In this document: one piece after another, positions 42,266-50,972 of the stretch
How positions within the stretch are numbered: the stretch's first letter is position 1
How the letters are laid out: each line of letters begins with the position of its first letter
Source of the DNA: an uncultured Clostridia bacterium
GTDB lineage: Bacteria > Bacillota > Clostridia > Oscillospirales > Acutalibacteraceae
NCBI GenBank assembly: GCA_946186665.1
Contig: CAMHOE010000007.1
Coordinates: 1 to 64,000, forward strand
Reading direction: 5' to 3'
Length of the DNA: 64,000 bases
The notes under the pieces: model-generated
Databases searched by the model: none
What the model was told of the DNA's origin: nothing
The model's input: the letters and a program-made list of their open reading frames with translations, nothing else
Translations under genes and position numbers: made by a program

Positions 42266-42649
42266 ATGACCGACACAATAAAGAAGTGTCTGCCGCACAG
42301 TCACAGTGATAACGAAACATGGCTCATGGAAAATATGCCTGATATACAGACAGTTACGACAGTTGCAGAAGCAATGAAGCAATTGGGTGATCCGAGCAGA
42401 CTGAGGATATTCTGGCTTTTGTGTCACTGCGAGGAATGTGTGATAAATATTGCTGCGGCAACAGAGATGTCCAGTCCGGCGGTATCGCATCATCTGCGTC
42501 TGTTAAAAAGTGCAGGGCTTATAGTTTCCAACAGAAATGGCAAGGAAATGTACTATAAAGCTGCTGATACTGAAATTGCAGAGAAGCTTCATCACACAAT
42601 AGAAGAAATAGCTATGATATCCTGTCCGGAAAAGCATCATCATTCCTGA
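42266..42649 (+). CDS. ArsR/SmtB-family metalloregulator
   Basis: 127 residues from ATG 42266 (GGAGTG about 6 nt upstream). Winged helix with ALSH-type recognition helix (MSSPAVSHHLRLLKSAGLI) and dimer interface. Candidate metal ligands: C14 and nearby His in CLPHSHSD, CHCEEC in the alpha3 position, and a C-terminal SCPEKHHHS. This mixture suggests Zn, Cd, Ni or Co sensing, but not which. No metal-transport gene follows it; mntP is divergent about 580 nt away and could be a target. Confidence 0.9.
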   Translation: MTDTIKKCLPHSHSDNETWLMENMPDIQTVTTVAEAMKQLGDPSRLRIFWLLCHCEECVINIAAATEMSSPAVSHHLRLLKSAGLIVSNRNGKEMYYKAADTEIAEKLHHTIEEIAMISCPEKHHHS

Positions 42650-42668
42650 GCTTAGGAAAAACTTACTC

Positions 42669-42697
42669 ATGCTGCACAAAAAGTGCGGCATTTTTTT
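42669..42697 (+). terminator. Rho-independent terminator
   Basis: Stem ATGCTGCAC / GTGCGGCAT with one G-T pair, loop AAAAA, followed by seven T. Confidence 0.9.
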
Positions 42698-42719
42698 GCT
42701 TGAAAAACCTATATAGTTT

Positions 42720-43053
42720 TAATGTGGAAAGTGGAAAGTGGAAAGTGGAATAATGGTATGTTTTCACTGAAGTGAAAACAATCATAGTAAGTTAAAAAAA
42801 CTACAACTTCAAACGGTACAGGCGCTGAAGTTTAAAAGGGAAAATAACTCTTTATACCTGTAAGAAACAGCCGAAACAGCAGGCACTTAGCCTGCGCCGG
42901 CGGATGGGGAATATTGTCTGACAAGTGCGCGCCGTCAATCGCGGACGGAAAAGTTTCGGTCAGGATATCAAAGTGAGCGCAAGCGAACGAGAGCGCGAAC
43001 ACGGGTCCAGCGTCACGCTGGGGGTTGAAATTTGGGGGGGAATGTACTATAAT
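42720..43053 (+). repeat. Family A repeat, full copy A-4, ending in a promoter
   Basis: GTGGAAA heptamers, hairpin GTTTTCACtgaaGTGAAAAC, hairpin GCAGGC-actta-GCCTGC, GCCGTCAATCGCGGAC, GTTTCGGTCAGGATATC, and hairpin CCAGCG-tca-CGCTGG just before TTGAAA. It fills the gap before the transcarboxylase genes. Confidence 0.85.
43025..43053 (+). promoter_or_regulatory. Sigma-A promoter of the transcarboxylase cluster
   Basis: TTGAAA (43025-43030), 17-nt spacer containing GGGGGGG, TATAAT (43048-43053), at the end of A-4. It is about 100 nt from ATG 43159. Confidence 0.82.
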
Positions 43054-43158
43054 ACAATAGAGAAAATTTTTTTTCGATAAAATTTGGCAATGTTGTCTGT
43101 TTGATCGCTTGGATTGATCATATCGGGGATAATGTTGATCACAAAAGGGAGGATACGG

Positions 43159-44529
43159 ATGAGTATTCAAGAAAAAAATGAGGCTCTGGCAGAAGCACGT
43201 GAAAAAACAAGCGGCTCAAAGGCTTATTCACGTCTTGTAAAACTTTTTGATGACGGGGCTTTTAACGAGATCGATGCTTTTGTAAAATCCGCTGACGGCT
43301 ATGCAGAAGTGGTCGCAGCTCATGGCAGTGTAGACGGACTGGGCGTTTATGCCTTTGCTCAGAATAGTGACGAGGCAGGCGGAGCTATGTCAAAGGCTCA
43401 GGCTGCGAAAATCAAAAAAGTATATGACCTTGCATTGAAAACCGGTGAGCCTGTAGTGGCTATATATGACTCTATCGGCGGCAGACTTGATGAGGGTGCA
43501 GAGCTTCTTGCATCGTATGGTGATGTACTGAAGTTTTCAAATAACCTTTCAGGCGTTGTTCCGCAGATATCTCTTGTTCTTGGCAAGTGCTTCGGTACAC
43601 AGGCTCTTATTGCTGCCTGCGCTGATATAGTGGTAATGTCGGAGGGTGCTCAGATGTCCCTCGATACAAGCGGTGCCGATGCGGACGCAAAAAGCAACGC
43701 AAAGCATGGCGTTGCACATATCCTTTCAAAGGATGAGGACGAGGCAATTGAAAAAACAAAGGCACTCATTACTTTGCTCCCGTCAAATAACCTGTCGGAT
43801 GCCTGCGTTGCTTATGACAGCATAAGCGCAGAAAAGAATACCGATATCAATATGTCAGCAAGTGAAGCGGCTCTTTCCGTAGCTGATGAGGGCAGTGCAG
43901 TGGAGCTTCAGGCAGATTTCGGTAAGGCGTCAATGACAGCCCTTGCTACGATAAACGGCACTACAACAGGTCTTGTTGCAATCTGCGGTGAGTCTGTTGA
44001 CGGAAGATCATGTAATAAGGCTGCAAGATTTATACGTTTCTGCGATGCATTCAGTATTCCTGTTGTGACCTTTGTGGATGCTGCCAAGTTTGAGTGTATA
44101 AAGTCTGCCGCTAAGCTTACCTCCGCTTATTCAGAGGCAACTACAGCAAAAATCGCTGTAATTACAGGTGATGCTTTTGGCGCGGTGTACATTGCAGCAG
44201 CCGGAACAGGTTCTGCAAGTGATATGACTTACGCATGGACAAAGGCTTCTGTTTCTGCTCTTAATCCCGAAGCCGCTGCGGTTCTTATGCTGGGTGATGA
44301 CTTCGGAGGAAAGCTCAAAGGCTCAAAGTCGCCTCAGGCAGACAGAGCAGCAGTTGTTGCTGAATTCAAGGATAAAGAGCTTACTGCAATGAATGCCGCT
44401 GCAAACGGCTATGTTGATGATATTATCTTTGCGGAAGAGACAAGGATAAAGCTTATAGCTTCCCTTGATATGCTCTGCAATAAGAGAGTTTCGACTCTGC
44501 CCAAAAAGCACAACAACCTCTATATTTAA
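43159..44529 (+). CDS. Carboxyltransferase subunit (MmdA/12S-like, divergent)
   Basis: 456 residues from ATG 43159, 6 nt after GGGAGG. The crotonase-type carboxyltransferase pattern is recognisable (DSIGGRLDEGAELLASYGDV; SGVVPQISLVLGKCFGTQAL; the C-terminal LPKKHNNLYI) but is diverged and shorter than the usual 510-520 residues of methylmalonyl-CoA decarboxylase alpha. With the following biotin carrier and OadA-like genes it matches the 12S, 1.3S and 5S parts of a transcarboxylase that moves CO2 between methylmalonyl-CoA (or another acyl-CoA) and pyruvate/oxaloacetate. No membrane sodium-pump subunit is nearby. The acyl-CoA substrate cannot be fixed from sequence. Confidence 0.85.
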   Translation: MSIQEKNEALAEAREKTSGSKAYSRLVKLFDDGAFNEIDAFVKSADGYAEVVAAHGSVDGLGVYAFAQNSDEAGGAMSKAQAAKIKKVYDLALKTGEPVVAIYDSIGGRLDEGAELLASYGDVLKFSNNLSGVVPQISLVLGKCFGTQALIAACADIVVMSEGAQMSLDTSGADADAKSNAKHGVAHILSKDEDEAIEKTKALITLLPSNNLSDACVAYDSISAEKNTDINMSASEAALSVADEGSAVELQADFGKASMTALATINGTTTGLVAICGESVDGRSCNKAARFIRFCDAFSIPVVTFVDAAKFECIKSAAKLTSAYSEATTAKIAVITGDAFGAVYIAAAGTGSASDMTYAWTKASVSALNPEAAAVLMLGDDFGGKLKGSKSPQADRAAVVAEFKDKELTAMNAAANGYVDDIIFAEETRIKLIASLDMLCNKRVSTLPKKHNNLYI

Positions 44530-44605
44530 CCTGAATGGGTTAGAAGCTCCCAACGATATAGTTGTGGGAGGATGTCAACAGATATAAACGAAAGGAAGCT
44601 ATGAT

Positions 44606-44965
44606 ATGAAAAACTTAAAAATAACCGTTAACGGTGTTGTATATGATGTTCAGGTAGAGGAGGCAGACGGTTCTTCCGCTCCTGCTGCCGCTGCGCCTGT
44701 TGCTCCTGCGGCAGCCCCCAAAGCAGCTCCTAAGGCCGCTCCTGCTGCCGGCGGTGAGCCTGTAAAGTCTCCGATGCCCGGAACCATTCTCGATGTTCCT
44801 GTAAAGGTGGGTCAGGCTGTAAAGACCGGAGATGTGCTTGTTGTGCTTGAAGCTATGAAAATGGAAAATGAGATCAAGGCTGCGCATGACGCTACCGTTG
44901 CTTCAGTCGCAGTAAACAAGGGCGAATCCGTAGATACGGGTGCCGTACTTGTTACCTTGAACTGA
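44606..44965 (+). CDS. Biotin carboxyl carrier protein
   Basis: 119 residues; GAAAGGAAG precedes ATG 44606. A short N-terminal domain (LKITVNGVVYDVQVEE) is joined by an Ala/Pro/Lys hinge (about 25-50) to a biotinyl domain with the biotinylation motif EAMKMEN and SPMPGTI. It carries carboxy-biotin between the two carboxyltransferase partners encoded on either side. Confidence 0.96.
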   Translation: MKNLKITVNGVVYDVQVEEADGSSAPAAAAPVAPAAAPKAAPKAAPAAGGEPVKSPMPGTILDVPVKVGQAVKTGDVLVVLEAMKMENEIKAAHDATVASVAVNKGESVDTGAVLVTLN

Positions 44966-44999
44966 GCGGCTTTCCGGAACAGAAAGGGGTAATGTCATA

Positions 45000-46409
45000 A
45001 TGGCAAAGAAAATTCAGATCACGGAGACGATACTCCGAGATGCACACCAGTCGCTCATTGCGACGAGGATGCCTATAGAGGATATGCTTCCGATCCTTTC
45101 AAAGCTTGATGAAGTGGGCTTTTACTCACTGGAATGCTGGGGCGGAGCGACATTTGATTCCTGCATACGTTTTCTTAATGAGGATCCGTGGGAGAGACTT
45201 CGCACAATACGCAAGAACTGCCCTAACACAAGGCTCCAGATGCTTTTCAGAGGACAGAATATGCTGGGTTACCGTCATTATGCCGATGATGTGCTGGAGT
45301 ATTTTGTTCAGCGTTCGGTAGCAAACGGTATAGATGTTATCAGGATATTTGACGCTCTCAACGATATCAAGAACCTCCAGACAGCAATAAATGCAGCCAA
45401 GGCAGCTAAGAAAGAAAACCCGAATGTGGAAGCTCAGGTAGCAATGAGCTATACAACAGGTCCTATATTCACAACAGATTATTATGTTGATTATGCAAAG
45501 CGCATAGAAGAAGCAGGGGCAGACTCTATATGTATCAAGGATATGGCGGCTCTGCTTACGCCGTATTATACAGCCGAGCTTGTAGGCGCAATAAAGAAAG
45601 CTGTAAAGATACCGGTTCAGCTTCATACACACTATACCTCCGGACTTGCTTCAATGTGTCTGCTGAAAGCAATTGAAGCTGGATGCGACAGGATAGATAC
45701 AGCTATGTCGCCTCTTGCGAACGGCACCTCTCATGTGCCGACAGAATCTATGGTAGCTGCTCTTCAGGGTACAGAATACGATACAGGACTTGACCTTGTA
45801 AAGCTTTCCGAAATAAGAGACTACTTCATGGGACTTCGTGAGAAATACATAAAGAGCGGACTTCTCGATCCCAAGATGCTTGCAGCAGATGCAAAGGCAC
45901 TGATCTATCAGGTTCCGGGCGGTATGCTTTCCAATCTGCTGTCACAGCTTAAGGATGCAGGACAGGCTGATAAGCTTACTGAGGTTCTTGAAGAGGTTCC
46001 GAGAGTTCGTAAGGATGCAGGATATCCGCCGCTTGTAACGCCTACATCACAGATAGTTGGTACACAGGCAGTGTTCAATGTACTGTTCGGCAGATACAAG
46101 AATTGCAGCGGACAGTTCAAGGATCTTGTGGCAGGAAAGTACGGTACTACTCCGATAGCTATAGATCCTGAGTTCCGCAAGTCCATAATCGGTGACGAAA
46201 AGCCTGTTACCTGTCGTCCGGCAGACCTTCTGGATCCGGAGCTTGAAAAGCTTCGTGCTGAGATACCGCAGTGGATAGAGCAGGAAGAGGATGTACTGAC
46301 TTATGCGCAGTTCCCGCAGGTAGCGCCGAAGTTCTTTAAAGCAAGAAGAGATGCAAGAATAGGGATAAACCCTTCTGCGGATACAAAAAATAAGGTTCAT
46401 CCTGTATAA
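45000..46409 (+). CDS. oadA: Oxaloacetate decarboxylase alpha / pyruvate carboxylase B-type carboxyltransferase
   Basis: 469 residues from ATG 45000 (AAAGGGG about 9 nt upstream). TIM-barrel carboxyltransferase with the metal and substrate motifs TILRDAHQSL, RGQNMLGY, DSICIKDMAALL, LHTHYTSG and DTAMSPLANGTS, followed by the PYC_OADA helical domain (LIYQVPGGMLSNL, VTPTSQIVGTQAV). It ends before the biotin domain, which is supplied by the separate carrier gene 34 nt upstream. It should act on pyruvate/oxaloacetate, the 5S role in a transcarboxylase. thiE begins 60 nt later and may be co-transcribed. Confidence 0.95.
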   Translation: MAKKIQITETILRDAHQSLIATRMPIEDMLPILSKLDEVGFYSLECWGGATFDSCIRFLNEDPWERLRTIRKNCPNTRLQMLFRGQNMLGYRHYADDVLEYFVQRSVANGIDVIRIFDALNDIKNLQTAINAAKAAKKENPNVEAQVAMSYTTGPIFTTDYYVDYAKRIEEAGADSICIKDMAALLTPYYTAELVGAIKKAVKIPVQLHTHYTSGLASMCLLKAIEAGCDRIDTAMSPLANGTSHVPTESMVAALQGTEYDTGLDLVKLSEIRDYFMGLREKYIKSGLLDPKMLAADAKALIYQVPGGMLSNLLSQLKDAGQADKLTEVLEEVPRVRKDAGYPPLVTPTSQIVGTQAVFNVLFGRYKNCSGQFKDLVAGKYGTTPIAIDPEFRKSIIGDEKPVTCRPADLLDPELEKLRAEIPQWIEQEEDVLTYAQFPQVAPKFFKARRDARIGINPSADTKNKVHPV

Positions 46410-46469
46410 ATTGATATATAGTTGATCCTGAGAATGAATACTCCACATCAGACAAAGGGGAGAATATAC

Positions 46470-47105
46470 TTGAAGCCTGAAACGATGCGTATGTATCTTG
46501 TTACAGACAGCAGCCGCTGTACCGAAGAGGATTTTCTGAATAAGGTAGAGCTGGCTTTAATGGGCGGAGTGTCCATTGTGCAGCTCCGTGAAAAGGATAA
46601 AACCACAAGAGAGATGATCTCTCTCGCAGAAAAGCTGCATGAGCTTACCAAAAGACATGGCGTACCTCTGATAATAGACGACCGTATAGATGTAGCTATG
46701 GCTGTCGGTGCTGAGGGAGTACATCTCGGACAGGAAGATATGCCGGTCAGCACTGCACGCAGGCTGCTGGGTGATGGTTTTATCATAGGAGCAACCACAA
46801 AGACCGTTGAGCAGGCTTTGACAGCATATAACAGCGGAGCCGATTATCTTGGCGTTGGAGCTATATTTCCTACCACGACAAAGGTAAAGACTGTTCTCAC
46901 TTCCACCGAGACTCTCGGAAATATATGTGATGCCGTGCCTATACCCGTCAATGCTATCGGCGGTCTGAATGAAGAAAATATTCATGTGCTGAAGGGTATC
47001 CCGATTGCAGGTGTCTGTGTAGTTTCTGCAATAATGAAAGCGGATGATCCCGGAAAAGCCGCAAGGGCGCTCAGAGAAAAAATAAACACTGTACTTGGCT
47101 TATAA
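46470..47105 (+). CDS. thiE: Thiamine phosphate synthase
   Basis: 211 residues from TTG 46470, chosen because AAAGGGGAG lies 6-7 nt upstream and MKPETMRMYLVTDSS then matches the usual start. It joins HMP-PP and thiazole phosphate into thiamine phosphate. Motifs: VQLREKDK, LIIDDRIDVA, GVHLGQEDMP, GATTKT, YLGVGAIFPTTTK, PVNAIGGL. No TPP riboswitch fits in the 60-nt gap upstream. First of three thiamine genes. Confidence 0.96.
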   Translation: MKPETMRMYLVTDSSRCTEEDFLNKVELALMGGVSIVQLREKDKTTREMISLAEKLHELTKRHGVPLIIDDRIDVAMAVGAEGVHLGQEDMPVSTARRLLGDGFIIGATTKTVEQALTAYNSGADYLGVGAIFPTTTKVKTVLTSTETLGNICDAVPIPVNAIGGLNEENIHVLKGIPIAGVCVVSAIMKADDPGKAARALREKINTVLGL

Positions 47106-47229
47106 AAATTGCGCCGTCTGGCGGCAGGCTGCGGAGATCAATTTTTAAAATCTGCATTTCTGTGATGTCCGATATTTTTGCATATCGAACACAAACTGTA
47201 GATATTTGTCTCAAAACAGATAATATTCA

Positions 47230-47305
47230 GCGGTTTTAGGAAAGGGGTATGGGGAATAACCCTTTTTCCGCTGGAAAAGGGTTTTCCCCATGCAGCTGCC
47301 CCTGC
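47230..47305 (+). repeat. Hairpin family C, copy C-3
   Basis: GGTTTTAGGAAAGGGGTAT, then the hairpin GGGGAATAACCCTTTTTCC / GGAAAAGGGTTTTCCCC (47251-47289) and GCCCCTGC. Nearly the reverse complement of C-2. It lies between thiE and thiD. Confidence 0.78.
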
Positions 47306-47347
47306 AAAATTGATTTCCCCCGGAAGACCTGAACAGAGGTGAAAAAT

Positions 47348-48136
47348 ATGAAAACAGCTTTATCTATTGCAGGCAGTGATTCAAGCGGAGGCGCAGGGAT
47401 ACAGGCGGACATAAAGACTATGACCATGAACGGCGTTTATGCCATGAGTGCCATAACTGCTCTTACGGCTCAGAATACAACGGGAGTCAGGGGGATAATG
47501 CAGTCAACACCTGAATTTTTAGCAATGCAGCTTGATGCTGTTTTTGAGGATATTTTTCCGGATGCGGTGAAGATCGGCATGGTGTCGTCTGAGGAACTGA
47601 TAAGAGTTATTGCCCGTAAGCTTGAACAGTATAACGCACGTAATGTTGTACTTGATCCGGTGATGGTGGCAACAAGCGGCGCTCCGCTTTTAGAGGAAGG
47701 TGCTGTAAATGCACTTATCAGTGAGTTGTTTCCGGCGGCGGATCTTGTGACTCCGAATATTCCGGAAGCAGAAATTCTTTCAGGACAGAAGATAGAAAAC
47801 GCAGAAGACATGATCTCAGCTGCGGAGCATATCGGAAGAAAGCACAGCTGCGCAGTTTTGCTCAAGGGCGGACACAGTATCAATGATGCAAACGATTTGC
47901 TGTATTGCGATGGAAACATCAGATGGTTTGAGGGTAAGCGTATCAATAACCCCAACACACACGGGACTGGATGTACCTTGTCCTCTGCAATAGCCGCAAA
48001 TCTCGCAAAGGGACATGATGTGTTCTATTCTGTTCAGAAAGCAAAGGAATACTTGTCCGGAGCACTCTCTGCTATGCTGGATATCGGCAGCGGCTCAGGA
48101 CCGATGAATCATGCTTTTATACTGAATAGTGATTAG
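47348..48136 (+). CDS. thiD: Hydroxymethylpyrimidine (phosphate) kinase
   Basis: 262 residues from ATG 47348 with AGAGGTGA about 7 nt upstream. A ribokinase-fold enzyme that phosphorylates HMP and HMP-phosphate. Motifs: IAGSDSSGGAGIQADIKT, VLDPVMVATSG, LVTPNIPEAEIL, VLLKGGH and the anion-hole THGTGCTLSSAIAA. It sits between thiE and thiC. TAG 48134 is followed by a short TTAGTGG heptamer repeat. Confidence 0.96.
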   Translation: MKTALSIAGSDSSGGAGIQADIKTMTMNGVYAMSAITALTAQNTTGVRGIMQSTPEFLAMQLDAVFEDIFPDAVKIGMVSSEELIRVIARKLEQYNARNVVLDPVMVATSGAPLLEEGAVNALISELFPAADLVTPNIPEAEILSGQKIENAEDMISAAEHIGRKHSCAVLLKGGHSINDANDLLYCDGNIRWFEGKRINNPNTHGTGCTLSSAIAANLAKGHDVFYSVQKAKEYLSGALSAMLDIGSGSGPMNHAFILNSD

Positions 48137-48175
48137 TGGTTAGTGGTTAGTGGTTAGTGGTCAGTTGTCAGCTGG
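48137..48175 (+). repeat. Short TGGTTAG heptamer tandem repeat
   Basis: Four copies of TGGTTAG or TGGTCAG follow the thiD stop, close in style to the GTGGAAA heptamers that open family A copies. No TPP riboswitch core (CTGAGA with ACCTGAT) is seen before thiC. Confidence 0.6.
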
Positions 48176-48252
48176 GAGTAAACTGTACCTCCCATGCAGG
48201 CAATGCGCCATTCCACATTTTATTATCACTCTTTTGAAAGGAAATAATAATA

Positions 48253-49557
48253 ATGAGAGAATATACTACCCAGATGGATGCTGCAAAAAGAGGGATAATT
48301 ACACCCGAAATGAAAGCAGTAGCAAAGAAAGAATACAGGACTGAAGAGGAAATAAGAGATCTTGTGGCAAGGGGACAGGTCGCAATATGTGCAAACAGGC
48401 TTCACACCTGTATCGACCCTAACGGAGTTGGTTCTATGCTCCGTACAAAGATAAATGTCAATCTTGGCGTTTCCAGAGACTGTAAAGACTATGATATAGA
48501 AATGCAAAAGGTAATGGCTGCTGTGGATATGGGTGCAGAGGCAATAATGGATCTTTCTTCACATGGAAACACCCAGCCGTTCCGTCAGAAGCTGACAAGT
48601 GAGTGTCCGGCGATGATCGGCACCGTACCTGTATACGACAGCGTTATACATTATCAGAGAGATCTTGCCACCCTTACCGCTAAGGATTTCATAGATGTAG
48701 TAAGACTCCACGCTGAGGATGGTGTGGACTTTGTTACCCTTCACTGCGGCATTACAAGAAAAACAATTGACCAGATAAAAAAGCACAAGAGGAAAATGAA
48801 CATCGTATCAAGAGGAGGTTCTCTTGTATTTGCATGGATGAGCATGACAGGAGAGGAAAATCCATTTTACGAGTACTTTGACGAGATACTTGAAATTTGC
48901 AGAGAATATGATGTTACTATTTCTCTCGGAGATGCCTGCCGTCCCGGATGCCTTGCAGATGCAAGCGATGTTTGCCAGATAGAGGAGCTTGTAAGGCTCG
49001 GCGAACTCACCAAACGCGCATGGGAAAAGGATGTTCAGGTAATGGTAGAGGGTCCCGGTCATATGCCTATGGATCAGATAGAAGCAAATATGAAGCTTCA
49101 GCAGACCATATGTATGGGTGCGCCTTTCTACGTTCTCGGACCGCTGGTTACAGATATCGCTCCCGGATACGACCACATTACATCGGCTATCGGCGGAGCG
49201 ATCGCAGCTGCTTCCGGTGCTGCATTTTTGTGTTACGTTACTCCGGCAGAGCATCTTGCGCTTCCGAATGTTGACGACGTCAAGCAGGGAATAATAGCTT
49301 CAAGAATAGCTGCTCACGCTGCGGACATTGCCAAGAAGATACCTCACGCAAGAGATATTGACGATAAAATGGCAGACGCAAGGCGTAACTTTGAATGGGA
49401 AAAACAATGGGAGTGTTCCATTGACCCAGAAACAGCAAAGGCTATTCGTGACAGCCGTGCGCCGGAGCATGATGACACCTGTTCAATGTGCGGAAAGTTC
49501 TGTGCTGTAAGAAGCATGAATAAAGCCCTTAACGGCGAATATATCGACATTCTTTGA
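48253..49557 (+). CDS. thiC: Phosphomethylpyrimidine synthase
   Basis: 434 residues from ATG 48253 (AAAGGAA upstream). It converts aminoimidazole ribotide to HMP-phosphate as a radical SAM enzyme. The C-terminal cluster motif is CSMCGKFC (CxxCxxxxC), and the core shows [50 protein letters not shown] and [15 protein letters not shown]. It is shorter at the N-terminus than the enterobacterial protein, as is usual in Clostridia. It makes the pyrimidine used by ThiD and ThiE; the thiazole branch is not in this window. Confidence 0.97.
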   Translation: MREYTTQMDAAKRGIITPEMKAVAKKEYRTEEEIRDLVARGQVAICANRLHTCIDPNGVGSMLRTKINVNLGVSRDCKDYDIEMQKVMAAVDMGAEAIMDLSSHGNTQPFRQKLTSECPAMIGTVPVYDSVIHYQRDLATLTAKDFIDVVRLHAEDGVDFVTLHCGITRKTIDQIKKHKRKMNIVSRGGSLVFAWMSMTGEENPFYEYFDEILEICREYDVTISLGDACRPGCLADASDVCQIEELVRLGELTKRAWEKDVQVMVEGPGHMPMDQIEANMKLQQTICMGAPFYVLGPLVTDIAPGYDHITSAIGGAIAAASGAAFLCYVTPAEHLALPNVDDVKQGIIASRIAAHAADIAKKIPHARDIDDKMADARRNFEWEKQWECSIDPETAKAIRDSRAPEHDDTCSMCGKFCAVRSMNKALNGEYIDIL

Positions 49558-49566
49558 TAATGAACG

Positions 49567-49599
49567 AGAGTGAGACAGCATTGTGTCTCACTCTTTTTT
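49567..49599 (+). terminator. Terminator after thiC
   Basis: Eleven-bp stem AGAGTGAGACA / TGTCTCACTCT followed by TTTTTT. Confidence 0.92.
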
Positions 49600-49615
49600 A
49601 GCTTAAAAACCAAAG

Positions 49616-49666
49616 CGGAACTGCTATACACTATGTTGTATGTTGTGTATAGCAGTTCCGTTTTTT
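49616..49666. terminator. Second hairpin terminator serving the kinase gene
   Basis: Stem CGGAACTGCTATACAC / GTGTATAGCAGTTCCG with T after it on the plus strand and A before it. It lies at the 3' end of the minus-strand histidine kinase. Confidence 0.85.
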
Positions 49667-50969
49667 ATGCGCTCAGATTTAATTCTACCGATACAAGGAA
49701 CTGTTCATCGCTGCTTTCGAAGTCAACTTCTCCGTCGTATTCTTTTACGGTTTTTGTAAGTGAATTCAGTCCGAAGCCGTGCATCGTCTTATCCTGTTTT
49801 GTTGTAGCAGGGAAACGTCCGTTAAATTCAACCTTACGGTCTACGGGATTAATAATTTTGATAAAGATAAATCCGCTGCTGCATATGCAGCTTACTGTAA
49901 TGACCTTAGGTTCTTCGGTTTTCTTTTTAGCGCAGGCTTCAATTGCGTTGTCTATTGTGTTTCCGAAAATAATGCAAAGTGCGTTGGGGCTTACGGCAGA
50001 AGGTGGAACAGCACCTTCAAATTCAATGGTGGTGTTGATTTTCTCAGCCTGTTTTTGTTTGTCTGTAAGAAGAGCGTCAACTATGCCGTTGCCTGTGTTG
50101 TATCTGAGAATAGAATTGTTGAAGGATGTATTTTGTTCTTCAAGCATTTTCAGGGCTTCATCATTTCTGCCCTCTGATATCAGCTTGTTCAGACCGATAC
50201 ACATATTCTTATAGTCGTGACGGAACCGTCTCATCTCCTGATCGGAACGTGACAGCAGTGAATACTGTTCAGACTGGAGCTGTATCTGTTTTTCAAAGCT
50301 TTCAGCCTGTTTTTTTATCTGTTGGTTTGTCATGGAATAAGCCATGAGAACAGGCATTGAGCAGGACATAGCAAGGATAAGAAGAACAAGTATTATGCGG
50401 ATATTTCTGTTAACTGCCTCAATGTTCGCATAGTAATCCTGATTGACAACAAGCACGCACAAAAACGAAGAACATATCAGAACAGAAAACATTATTATTT
50501 TAACAACACGGGGCGTCCAGTTTATGATATTCCTTACTGTACTGCGCAGCCTTGAGAAGCATACTAACGTGCATAGTGCAAAGACTATCAGACTGATACC
50601 AAGCTCTATGAAAAACTGCAAGTTATAATCATATGGCGTAAACAGCTCAACAGTGTTTACTATTATTACTGTCAGAAGATCAATAAAATAATACACCCCG
50701 GCTACAGAAAATGTACTTATTTTTGTTATAAACAGACGTATTATTATTATTTCCGCAAACTGAAAGATAAGATAGAATAATGCGATAGTTTTATCGTCTA
50801 AGCCGTCCATCAAACCAGTCACAGTCGGCAGAATTATCATGGGCATACATAATAAAAATGAAGCGCAAAGCTTTGGAAAGGTATACTTAGCGTCAAGCAG
50901 TTTTATGGAGATAAAAACAGTGACGAAAAAGTATATTATCAATTCTAATGAAAAAACAATAAAAACCAT
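49665..50969 (-). CDS. AgrC-like GHKL sensor histidine kinase
   Basis: 434 residues. Six or seven membrane helices fill residues 1-215, followed by a dimerisation region with phospho-acceptor H251 (RRFRHDYKN) and a GHKL ATPase with N-box FGNTIDNAIEA (N338, N342) and G-box HGFGLNSL. This is the HPK10 class whose known members sense extracellular peptides (AgrC, ComD, PlnB). It lies 3 nt after the LytTR regulator gene, so the pair is co-transcribed. No agrB or agrD gene is in the window; the divergent 14-codon frame at 51808 is a candidate signal. Confidence 0.92.
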   Translation of the reverse strand: MVFIVFSLELIIYFFVTVFISIKLLDAKYTFPKLCASFLLCMPMIILPTVTGLMDGLDDKTIALFYLIFQFAEIIIIRLFITKISTFSVAGVYYFIDLLTVIIVNTVELFTPYDYNLQFFIELGISLIVFALCTLVCFSRLRSTVRNIINWTPRVVKIIMFSVLICSSFLCVLVVNQDYYANIEAVNRNIRIILVLLILAMSCSMPVLMAYSMTNQQIKKQAESFEKQIQLQSEQYSLLSRSDQEMRRFRHDYKNMCIGLNKLISEGRNDEALKMLEEQNTSFNNSILRYNTGNGIVDALLTDKQKQAEKINTTIEFEGAVPPSAVSPNALCIIFGNTIDNAIEACAKKKTEEPKVITVSCICSSGFIFIKIINPVDRKVEFNGRFPATTKQDKTMHGFGLNSLTKTVKEYDGEVDFESSDEQFLVSVELNLSA

Positions 50970-50972
50970 AAT

